A stretch of 64,000 nucleotides of DNA from Firmicutes bacterium UBA4795 (GTDB lineage: Bacteria > Bacillota > Desulfotomaculia > Desulfotomaculales > Nap2-2B): assembly GCA_002402825.1 (NCBI GenBank), contig DHGP01000015.1, positions 1 to 64,000 on the forward strand. The letters run 5' to 3'. The notes below the pieces were generated by a model that worked only from the letters and a program-made list of their open reading frames with translations, did not search any database and was not told the origin of the DNA. The translations under genes and the position numbers were made by a program. Shown in pieces: positions 1-6,767 of this stretch (position 1 is its first letter; each line of letters begins with the position of its first letter).

Positions 1-181
1 TGTCCCTTAAAAATTCCAAATCCCGTTGGATTGTTCTTGTACTTACCTCTAAAGACGAGGCAAGCTTTGGCGTATTTGGATATTTCCCGGCTTTAACCTG
101 GTTGTGGATAACAAGAACCCGGTAAAACCTGGAGCGGTGTGAAATTGGGAAGGATATTTTGGCTTTTTTAATATTCAACAT
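1..181 (-). CDS. HTH/WYL-family transcriptional regulator, N-terminal part (cut by window edge)
   Basis: The gene starts at ATG 181 (AAAGGG seven bases upstream) and runs off the left edge, so only about 60 codons are visible. The visible protein has a winged-helix pattern, with LASSLEVSTRTIQRDLEFL as the recognition region, typical of the DeoR/YafY-like N-terminus of WYL-domain regulators. The WYL domain itself would lie outside the window. WYL proteins are often linked to CRISPR and other defence loci, which fits cas6 1.4 kb away, but control of cas6 is inference. Bases 182-310 between this gene and the toxin hold nothing I recognise. Confidence 0.7.
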   Translation of the reverse strand, partial: MLNIKKAKISFPISHRSRFYRVLVIHNQVKAGKYPNTPKLASSLEVSTRTIQRDLEFLRD

Positions 182-310
182 AGGGTAACCCTTTCTAAAG
201 CTACCAAGTTTTGCATGGCATAGTATACCAGAGTATATATTTGCTGTTTTAATCATATTTCCTGCTAAACAACCTAAATATAACAAAAGAAAACGACAAT
301 TTATAACAAT

Positions 311-640
311 TTATAACGCCAGCAATTCTTCAAGTGTAGCCTTAAGCGCCAGGTAAAAAGAGGTATCAGCTATGTTTTCCTGATATTCTTTCAGCCGGTG
401 CTTATCAATAGCGCGGATCTGGTCGGGGAGGGCACGGGTGACCTTTCCGTGAAGGGTCAATTCCGGCCGGAAGGAAGCAGGCCTGGCTCCGGTAGAAAGG
501 GGAACGATTACCACTGTGGAAAGATAATTAAACGGCTCGTCGGAAACAACCACTGCATAATGAGGCCCCTGCAGGACATGGCTCGTTCCTTCCAAACTGA
601 CTCTATAAATATCTCCCGAACGTGGTATTCCCTCTGACAT
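311..640 (-). CDS. MazF/PemK-family toxin, mRNA interferase
   Basis: This 109-residue protein fits the PemK/MazF fold: an N-terminal beta barrel starting with GIPRSGDIYRVSLEG, then HYAVVVSDEPFN and VVIVPLST, and a C-terminal segment with DQIRAIDKHRL. Members are sequence-specific ribonucleases that cleave mRNA (established for the family). The start ATG overlaps the antitoxin stop by one base (ATGA), so the two are translationally coupled, with antitoxin first as is usual. Family assignment is firm; the cleavage target cannot be read from sequence. Confidence 0.88.
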   Translation of the reverse strand: MSEGIPRSGDIYRVSLEGTSHVLQGPHYAVVVSDEPFNYLSTVVIVPLSTGARPASFRPELTLHGKVTRALPDQIRAIDKHRLKEYQENIADTSFYLALKATLEELLAL

Positions 641-900
641 CAGAGTTCACCTCGTTCGGCCCGGGTGATTCTTTCTGCATGTTCGGCAAAGTCTACTTCT
701 GTCCATGCCGCCAGATCCTCTTCTTCCGCCAGGCGAAGGCATTCTTCGGTAAGTTTCTTTCGCTTGAGTTCCTTGACATAATGCTCTACTGCACTTCTGA
801 TGAAGTCACTTAAAGTGGGAAATTCTTCGGGGTTGCGGATATCTTTTATGGCCTTTAAAAGCCCGGCGGGCATACGAATAGTTGTCCGAATCTGTTCCAC
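640..900 (-). CDS. Ribbon-helix-helix antitoxin partner of the MazF-type toxin
   Basis: An 86-residue protein with an N-terminal ribbon-helix-helix: the strand IRTTIRMP followed by helices in LSDFIRSAVEHYVKEL, then an acidic C-terminal tail (EEEDLAAWTEVDF) of the kind that wraps and blocks a MazF dimer. It probably binds its own promoter and neutralises the toxin. The start is GTG 900 with AAGGAGG eight bases upstream. The operon promoter and a possible operator lie directly upstream. RHH antitoxins paired with MazF toxins are well known; the pairing here rests on the ATGA overlap. Confidence 0.82.
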   Translation of the reverse strand: MEQIRTTIRMPAGLLKAIKDIRNPEEFPTLSDFIRSAVEHYVKELKRKKLTEECLRLAEEEDLAAWTEVDFAEHAERITRAERGEL

Positions 901-922
901 TTAATAGGCCTCCTTATTGTCA

Positions 923-967
923 GCTAATATTACTTATATTATAGCATACCAATTAAAAAAATATCAA
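923..967 (-). promoter_or_regulatory. Promoter and possible operator of the toxin-antitoxin operon
   Basis: On the minus strand TTGATA (962-967) and a perfect TATAAT (938-943) are separated by 18 bases. An imperfect inverted repeat with outer arms GCTA/TAGC spans 923-945 and overlaps the -10 box, a plausible site for autorepression by the RHH antitoxin (inference). Confidence 0.6.
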
Positions 968-1041
968 TAATCATTCTTGATGAGAGACCAACGAAATTTA
1001 TGACCAACAAAACTCAGCATAAGCATAATAGGCTTTATTGT

Positions 1042-1512
1042 TTAAGAAACGAATGCTCCACCAGTTTCATCTTTAAACCCAGTGATACTATCATAATACT
1101 GTTCAATTTGTTCTGGAGGAATCCAAAATAACTGTGACCTTACTCCATTTCGCGCTGAAAACTCAATTGGTGAATTTTGTATCGCTCGTGAGACTCTTAC
1201 TTGAATAATATATTTATTCATTTTTGCCAAAACTAAACGCAGCATTGCTTTACGCTGATAAGGATTAGGCTTATTTTGAATTTTAATGACATCTAATCCA
1301 ACAATACCTTGAAACACGTTTGTATTCCATTGTTCGCCACTTCGTAATATCTCCTCATAGACATTGGCCAGTCGTGTAGGTTCGCTTTGATATTTTTCTT
1401 CCGTAGTTTCTACAAAAACATCTACAACCTCACCCTTATTCTCAATTAGTGCAAACTCATTTAATTTATTAAAATCTAACCCTATTATTCCTTCTGTCCA
1501 AAGATCTTTCGA
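1042..1512 (-). pseudogene. Unrecognised gene remnant lacking a start
   Basis: An open frame of about 156 codons runs from just after a stop at 1513-1515 to the TAA at 1042. Its first ATG/GTG/TTG-type start is GTG 1317, in the middle of a frame whose upstream half looks equally protein-like (for example GIIGLDFNKLNEFALIENKG). A ribosome-binding-like AGGAG lies at about 1527-1531 but no start follows it in this frame. The simplest reading is a 5'-truncated or frameshifted gene just downstream of cas6. I do not recognise the family. The segments GIIGLDF and GIVGLDVIKIQNKP look like a repeated motif. Confidence 0.45.
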
Positions 1513-1546
1513 TTATACGTTTTGACTATCTCCTATAAATATTCAC

Positions 1547-2293
1547 CTAAATGATTTCTTTCACCACCTCCACACACCCAAAACCCTGGCTTCCCTTACT
1601 GCCTAAGCCTGCGTCCACACCCATTTGCAGTAAATCCGGGGGGCCGGTTAGTTTTAAATGACAGGTGTAACCTTTAATTGGTGTATCCTTATACATAACC
1701 AGGTTAAATTTGGGGCGGCCGAGGACTTTTATTTTTACTTCTCCTGACGGGGGCGTACGTTGGTAAAATGCTTCATATTTTTTGCGCAGGTTGCTTTCTA
1801 TAAGGCGGGTAAATTCTCCCTCGCCAGGCTGAAAATAGCAGGTATATTTACCCCCTTCCGGTTTTAAAAAGGTGCTGTATACAACTACCGGGGAAAGCAA
1901 ACGGATTTCCACCTCTTCAGTTACAACTTTCGGGGTTTCCACATTAATGCCCGTTATTTCAGCAATTTCTTCTCCTAAATAAATGACGCCGCTGGTTAGC
2001 AAGTGATTAAGCAAAGAGGTACAAAATTGTAATAAAGGAGAAGAAACCACCAGCTTTAATTCCTTAAAAAAAATAATTTCGTTTTTTGCCTTATCAAGGC
2101 GGTATTCTCCCATCATTCGGGAGAAAGTAAATAACTTGAAACTGCGCTGATTAGCGGTAAAACCGCAGCTGTGTAAAAATTCGGCCAGGTCAGAACCAAG
2201 GTTGGTATATATGGCTGCCTGGATTAGCCGGTTATAGTGCATGGGAAGCCGTAAAATTTCGTTTGAGGGGCGCAAACATATATTTAAATACAT
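1547..2293 (-). CDS. cas6: CRISPR-associated endoribonuclease Cas6 (orphan)
   Basis: Cas6 cuts CRISPR precursor RNA inside each repeat to make crRNAs. This protein has 248 residues, usual for the family, with the N-terminal LPMHYNRLIQAAIY, the RSFKLFTFSRMMG segment typical of the first ferredoxin-like domain, and the C-terminal glycine-rich loop GLGSKGSQGFGCVEVV that defines RAMP-type Cas6. A histidine in LPMHYN or in FLHSCGF could be the catalytic base (inference). The start ATG 2293 follows AGAAAGGAAAACTG. No cas1, cas2, cas3 or effector gene is present up to the window edge, so it is an orphan here. Degenerate repeats lie directly upstream. Confidence 0.9.
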   Translation of the reverse strand: MYLNICLRPSNEILRLPMHYNRLIQAAIYTNLGSDLAEFLHSCGFTANQRSFKLFTFSRMMGEYRLDKAKNEIIFFKELKLVVSSPLLQFCTSLLNHLLTSGVIYLGEEIAEITGINVETPKVVTEEVEIRLLSPVVVYSTFLKPEGGKYTCYFQPGEGEFTRLIESNLRKKYEAFYQRTPPSGEVKIKVLGRPKFNLVMYKDTPIKGYTCHLKLTGPPDLLQMGVDAGLGSKGSQGFGCVEVVKEII

Positions 2294-2436
2294 CAGTTTT
2301 CCTTTCTGTTAACTAAAATTAAAATTTAAGCTAAGGTAAAATATGCTAATTTACCCTAATTTACTTATTCGATTATTTTTGTTGTTTTCCTGCAAAAAAT
2401 AACAGAGGATTTTATTTTTTAGGTGGGCTTAAAAAA

Positions 2437-2586
2437 GGAAGGTTTTTTAGGTTTTATGAAAATACAACGTAGGAATAGACAACAAGAGAAGTGAAATGTT
2501 TATAGGTTTCACGAAAACCAGGATGATTATCAAGCTTTTTACGTATTATTCCATAAGTGAAATGTTTATTGGTTTTATGAAAACTA
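2437..2586. repeat. Degenerate CRISPR-like repeats between cas6 and bioA
   Basis: Positions 2489-2520 and 2555-2586 match at 28 of 32 bases (both begin AAGTGAAATGTTTAT and end GAAAAC plus two bases), with starts 66 bp apart, so a spacer-sized gap of 34 bp lies between. A third, poorer copy ends near 2465 and shares GGTTTTATGAAAA. Period, repeat length and the nearby cas6 suggest the eroded edge of a CRISPR array. The last copy overlaps the bioA stop codon. Two or three imperfect units are not proof of an array. The rest of 2294-2583 is AT-rich with a short direct repeat (TAATTTAC) and no gene. Confidence 0.45.
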
Positions 2587-3945
2587 ATTTTCCGTTGCTT
2601 CCTTTATGGACAGGTAAGTTATTTCCATAAGCTGGTTTAATTCTTCTTCGCCCATGGCCAAAACAGGCATGAGGACAATGACATCACCTAAAGGTCTAAT
2701 TACCAGGCCGTGTTTTCGGGCCAGCATAATTACCTGATGTCCCATTCTTAGTTCCGGAAGGTATGGTTTTTTAGTGGCTTTATCTTCTACCAGTTCAATG
2801 CCCACCATCATTCCTTTTTGGCGTACATCTCCCACGCGGGATAAGTTATTGAAGCGGTTTAAGCCACGCCTGATTAGTTCAATCTTAGGTTGAAGTTTAG
2901 CTATAATGTTTTCTTTGGCAAAAAGCTCCAGATTGGCCAAAGCCACGGCACAAGCCAGAGGATTACCGGTATAAGTATGGCCATGGAAAAAAGTCTTGTT
3001 TTGTTCTCCTAAAAAAGCAGCATAAATTTCAGTTGTGGTTAGAGTAGCCGCTAAAGGCAAGTAACCGCCGGTAATTCCTTTGGCTAGACACATAATGTCC
3101 GGGGAAACGTTCTCGTGCTCGCAGGCAAACATTTTTCCCGTCCGGCCAAAGCCTACCGCCACTTCATCGGCAATTAAAAGTACCTTGTACCTGGTGCACA
3201 ATTCCCTTACCCGGTGTAAATAACCAGGAGGAGCAACAATCATTCCTGCCGCAGCCTGAACCAGGGGTTCAATAATTACGGCCGCAATCTCTTCGTGATG
3301 CTGGGCCAATAATTCTTCTAGTTTGTTAACACAGGCCAGGGCACAGCTTTCTTTTTCTAAACTTAACGGACAGCGGTAGCAATACGGCGAAAAGGTATAA
3401 AAACAGGAAAACAAAAGAGGCTGAAAGATTCCGTGATACAAAGAAATGCCGCCGACGCTTACCGCCCCCACTGTATCTCCGTGGTAAGCCTGGGCCAGGG
3501 AAATATACTTAGTTTTCCGGCGGTATTTCTCCCCCTCTTTTTGCTGCCAGTATTGCAGGGCTATTTTTAAAGCAATCTCCACCGCTGCAGCCCCGCAATC
3601 GGAATAAAAAACTTTTTCTAATCCTGGCGGGGACATATCTACCAGCTTTTTAGCCAATAAAATAGAGGGAACATTGGCCAGCCCCAGCAAGGTGGAGTGG
3701 GCAATTTTATTTACCTGGGCCTTTAAGACTTCATCCAGCTCTTTTTTACGGTGTCCATGTACATTCACCCATAGAGAAGACACCCCGTCTAAATAGCGCC
3801 TTCCTTTCAGGTCAATAAGGTAGCTTCCTTCCCCTTTTTCAATGATAAGCGGTTCCTCTTGGATGTATGTTTGCATTTGGGTAAAGGGATGCCAAAGGTA
3901 CTTTTTGTCCCATTGGGCCAACCGAGTTAATTCTTCTTCCGTCAA
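2584..3945 (-). CDS. bioA: Adenosylmethionine-8-amino-7-oxononanoate aminotransferase
   Basis: BioA transfers the amino group of S-adenosylmethionine to KAPA, giving 7,8-diaminopelargonic acid in biotin synthesis; it is a cytosolic class III PLP aminotransferase. The 453 residues match the family length. Visible are WHPFTQMQ near the N-terminus (BioA signature), LIADEVAVGFGRTGKMFACEH, and the PLP lysine in LAKGITGGYLPL around residue 285. It is the third and last gene of the bioF-bioD-bioA operon, starting 18 bases after bioD. The stop codon lies inside the last CRISPR-like repeat copy. Confidence 0.95.
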   Translation of the reverse strand: MTEEELTRLAQWDKKYLWHPFTQMQTYIQEEPLIIEKGEGSYLIDLKGRRYLDGVSSLWVNVHGHRKKELDEVLKAQVNKIAHSTLLGLANVPSILLAKKLVDMSPPGLEKVFYSDCGAAAVEIALKIALQYWQQKEGEKYRRKTKYISLAQAYHGDTVGAVSVGGISLYHGIFQPLLFSCFYTFSPYCYRCPLSLEKESCALACVNKLEELLAQHHEEIAAVIIEPLVQAAAGMIVAPPGYLHRVRELCTRYKVLLIADEVAVGFGRTGKMFACEHENVSPDIMCLAKGITGGYLPLAATLTTTEIYAAFLGEQNKTFFHGHTYTGNPLACAVALANLELFAKENIIAKLQPKIELIRRGLNRFNNLSRVGDVRQKGMMVGIELVEDKATKKPYLPELRMGHQVIMLARKHGLVIRPLGDVIVLMPVLAMGEEELNQLMEITYLSIKEATEN

Positions 3946-3963
3946 ATATATACCTCCTAAAAT

Positions 3964-4683
3964 TTAATCCTTAAGCAACACTTGCCAATTTATACATTTT
4001 TCAATTTCTTCCACCAAGTTTGCGGGTTGCCCTTTCTCAACATTTACTTTTTCCAGGTAAGGAACAATACCCAAAATTGATACGCCGGTCATTTCGGTCA
4101 TGTATTGAGGATTGGTTTTTTCAGCTATATCCTTTGTATTTTGTCGAAAACCATTTATAATTAAGCCTTTAATTACCAACCCCCGGCTTCGGGCGTACTT
4201 AACGGTTAAAAAAGTATGATTTAAAGTTCCTAAATTAGGACGGGTTACAATTAATAAAGGCAGCTTTAGCGCCAAAGCCAAATCAGCTACCAAAAAATAT
4301 GTGCTGATGAGAGGAGCAGCAATTCCTCCTACTCCTTCAATTAAAGTGACCTGGTGTTTTTGACATGCTTGGTTACAAAAATCAATAAGTCTTGGTACCT
4401 CAACACTTTGTCCGGCCAATTCCGCCGCCAAAGAAGGTGAAACAGGGGCCTGGAAATTATAAAGGTTTAAATCCTCCAGAGAGTACGAAAGCCTGGCTGT
4501 ACGCTGGTAAAAATAAGCATCAGGGGAAATTAAAGTGTGACCCTCTTTTTTACTACCGCTTTGGATTGGTTTTAGGGCCACCGCGTCAATTTTGTGTTTA
4601 TGGAAAACACCCAAAAGACCTGCGGTAACAACAGTTTTACCTATTCCGGTATCAGTTCCCGTAATAAAATAACCAAGGCCCAC
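3964..4683 (-). CDS. bioD: Dethiobiotin synthetase
   Basis: BioD closes the ureido ring of dethiobiotin from diaminopelargonate, CO2 and ATP. The 239-residue protein begins with the P-loop region YFITGTDTGIGKTVVTAGLL, then has LKPIQSG and LIEGVGGIAAPL, all family signatures. The start is GTG 4683, nine bases after the bioF stop. A weak AAAGGGG lies upstream within the end of bioF. It is the middle gene of the biotin operon and lengthwise normal. Confidence 0.95.
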   Translation of the reverse strand: MGLGYFITGTDTGIGKTVVTAGLLGVFHKHKIDAVALKPIQSGSKKEGHTLISPDAYFYQRTARLSYSLEDLNLYNFQAPVSPSLAAELAGQSVEVPRLIDFCNQACQKHQVTLIEGVGGIAAPLISTYFLVADLALALKLPLLIVTRPNLGTLNHTFLTVKYARSRGLVIKGLIINGFRQNTKDIAEKTNPQYMTEMTGVSILGIVPYLEKVNVEKGQPANLVEEIEKCINWQVLLKD

Positions 4684-4692
4684 TTTTTTTGT

Positions 4693-5880
4693 TTAAAACC
4701 CCTTTGTTTTTACTTCTTGACTTACCTTTTGAAAGGCTTCTTCCGCCCACTCCAAGTCGGCTGGGGTGTGTTCGGACATTACCGTTACCCGAAGCCGGCT
4801 CATTCCTTCCGGCACACTGGGAGGACGAATGGCCGGAACAAACACGCCGTGCTCTTCTAGTTTTTGGGAAAGGGCCAGGGCCGTGGCGGCAGAACCAATT
4901 AAAATGGCTATAATTTGGGTCTCTCCAGAAACAAGTTTTAAACCTGTGCCCGATAATTTTTGCCGGAGACACCGGGCATTTTGATAAAGCCGCGTACGGC
5001 GCTCAGGCTCTTCCCGAACAATTTCTAAAGACGCTAAAGCCGCTCCTACAACTCCGGGCGAGGGGGCGGTAGAAAAAATAAAAGAACGGGCAAGGTTGCG
5101 CAAATAATCAATTAAAACCTTTTTTCCCGCCACAAAACCCCCTTCTCCTCCCAAAGCCTTACTTAACGTGCCAACTTGAATATCCACGGCTTCCCCCAGG
5201 CCAAAATATTCTACTGTACCGGCTCCTTTTTTACCCAGGACGCCAGTACCGTGAGCATCATCAACCATAACCATGGCCCCGTAATGCTGAGCCAATTGAG
5301 CAATTTCTGGTAAAGGGGCCATATCCCCGTCCATACTAAATACCCCATCGGTAACTATTAATCGGCCGGAACAAGAATCGTTTTCGGACAGTAAAGCTTC
5401 CAGATGATTTAGGTCATTGTGACGGTAAATTTTTACCTTAGCTTGACTTAAACGGCAGCCGTCAATAATGCTGGCGTGATTTAGCTCATCGCTAAAAATA
5501 ACGCTTCCTTTCTGTCCCAAAGCGGCTAAGGTGCCTATATTAGCCATATAACCTGAGCTAAATAAGAGTGCGTCTTCCGTACTTTTAAACTGCGCTAAAG
5601 CTTCTTCCAGTTGGCGGTGAATAATTAAATTGCCTGTAGTAAGTCGAGAACCGCTACTTCCTGTTCCATACCTTTTTATAGCTGAAATGGCCGCTTCTTT
5701 TAACCGGGGGTCGTTAGCCAATCCTAAATAATTATTTGAAGCCAGCATTAACATTTCACGCCCCTCGTATATTACCCGCGGTCCGGCAGCAGAGTAAATC
5801 GTTTTCAGGCACCGGTATAGATTTTTTTCTTGACGTTGCTCAAGTTGTTTTTGTAAGGTGTAAAACAAAAGAAACACCAT
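4693..5880 (-). CDS. bioF: 8-amino-7-oxononanoate synthase (KAPA synthase)
   Basis: BioF condenses pimeloyl thioester with L-alanine to KAPA, the first biotin-ring step, using PLP. The protein has 395 residues, normal for alpha-oxoamine synthases. Visible are NNYLGLANDPRLKEAA, GSSGSRLTTGN, VDDAHGTGVLGKKG and the PLP lysine in GTLSKALGGEGGF. The close paralogue 2-amino-3-ketobutyrate CoA ligase (Kbl) is excluded by operon context with bioD and bioA. It is first in the operon. The ATG at 5880 has no clear ribosome binding site. The leader is short and contains the BirA operator. Confidence 0.93.
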   Translation of the reverse strand: MVFLLFYTLQKQLEQRQEKNLYRCLKTIYSAAGPRVIYEGREMLMLASNNYLGLANDPRLKEAAISAIKRYGTGSSGSRLTTGNLIIHRQLEEALAQFKSTEDALLFSSGYMANIGTLAALGQKGSVIFSDELNHASIIDGCRLSQAKVKIYRHNDLNHLEALLSENDSCSGRLIVTDGVFSMDGDMAPLPEIAQLAQHYGAMVMVDDAHGTGVLGKKGAGTVEYFGLGEAVDIQVGTLSKALGGEGGFVAGKKVLIDYLRNLARSFIFSTAPSPGVVGAALASLEIVREEPERRTRLYQNARCLRQKLSGTGLKLVSGETQIIAILIGSAATALALSQKLEEHGVFVPAIRPPSVPEGMSRLRVTVMSEHTPADLEWAEEAFQKVSQEVKTKGF

Positions 5881-5897
5881 CCGGTTAAAAAATAATA

Positions 5898-5931
5898 AAC
5901 GTTAACCTAATATTTATACTTAGTTAACGTT
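5898..5931 (-). promoter_or_regulatory. BirA operator of the biotin operon
   Basis: A perfect inverted repeat, AACGTTAAC (5898-5906) and GTTAACGTT (5923-5931), is separated by 16 bases. This matches the BirA-box layout of Gram-positive bacteria (TGTTAAC-N15/16-GTTAACA type). It lies where transcription from the bio promoter should begin, so biotinyl-AMP-bound BirA would block initiation. Confidence 0.88.
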
Positions 5932-5937
5932 TTGGTT

Positions 5938-5967
5938 ATTATAAATTATACTATTTTCTTTTGTCAA
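5938..5967 (-). promoter_or_regulatory. Promoter of the bioFDA operon
   Basis: On the minus strand a perfect TTGACA (5962-5967) and a perfect TATAAT (5938-5943) are separated by 18 bases. Initiation is expected near 5930, inside the BirA operator. Confidence 0.85.
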
Positions 5968-5999
5968 TTACCTTTTTAAGGTTTTATCATTACCGCAGG

Positions 6000-6761
6000 T
6001 TACATTTTGGACAGAAACTCTTCAATTTTTACCGTTCGCAAATCTTTGGTGATAATATCTGCTCCAGCCTGGCGCAAGGTCTCCTCATTCCCAAACCGCC
6101 ATACCCCAACCGCAAGGTAACCTAATGACTTAGCTGCTTTTATCCCTGAAGGCGCGTCTTCAAACACTACAAAATAAGTTATTGTTCCATTTGTCAGTTC
6201 TTTTAATTTTGCGGCCGCGTATTTTAAAATGTCCTCTTTTCCCCCGAGGTCAATTCCGCATACATCAACATCAAATAAAGAATAAAGGGTACCTTCCGTA
6301 CCTAAAGCACCAAACATATCCCCAATTTCTTTAGTTAAACGTGACTTTGAAACACTAAGCAACATATCCCTGGCGTTCTTGGAGGCCGAAGCTGCTGCCT
6401 GCTTAAATCCCCTGTTCTTTGCTTCTATTAAAAAAGTAACCGCATCTGTAAATAATTTAAATTTTCCGGCCTTTATGAGCTCTTTTATAAGCGCGTTTTT
6501 TTCACTACAATACTTTTCCAATAAAATATCTTTTTCTTTTTGGGTGGTGGCTCCAAGGCGTTCATAAACCCCTTTTAGCTGCAGGATATTATTTCCTCCC
6601 TCATATCTGGGCTTAGAAGCCACATGGGTCATGTAAAAATCTGAACTTAGCTCATTCACCCGCCAAGGTGCTCTTAAGGCGGTAATCCGCCAGGCATCCT
6701 CGTGAGGACTGTCTACCACTACACCATCAATATCCCAAATAAAACCTAACCTGGTTACCAA
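6000..6761 (-). CDS. HAD-superfamily hydrolase, beta-phosphoglucomutase-like
   Basis: This 253-residue protein has the HAD motifs in order: DIDGVVVDS (nucleophile Asp and acid/base Asp), AAASASKNARDML (motif II), GGKEDIL (motif III lysine) and VFEDAPSGIKAAKSLG (motif IV). This is the beta-phosphoglucomutase arrangement. It starts at TTG 6761, four bases after the GH65 stop, with AAAGGTGA overlapping that stop. Because GH65 phosphorylases release beta-glucose 1-phosphate, the likely job is conversion of that product to glucose 6-phosphate (inference from context). A plain sugar phosphatase is the alternative. Confidence 0.8.
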   Translation of the reverse strand: MVTRLGFIWDIDGVVVDSPHEDAWRITALRAPWRVNELSSDFYMTHVASKPRYEGGNNILQLKGVYERLGATTQKEKDILLEKYCSEKNALIKELIKAGKFKLFTDAVTFLIEAKNRGFKQAAASASKNARDMLLSVSKSRLTKEIGDMFGALGTEGTLYSLFDVDVCGIDLGGKEDILKYAAAKLKELTNGTITYFVVFEDAPSGIKAAKSLGYLAVGVWRFGNEETLRQAGADIITKDLRTVKIEEFLSKM

Positions 6762-6767
6762 TAAAAG

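Noticed and set aside
2489..2586. Calling an intact CRISPR array
   Set aside because: Only two good units and one poor unit are present, with mismatches and unequal spacing, so I call it a degenerate repeat.
4392..4972. Several overlapping open frames on both strands inside bioD and bioF
   Set aside because: They are shadows of the two biotin genes, with no ribosome binding sites and no recognisable domains.
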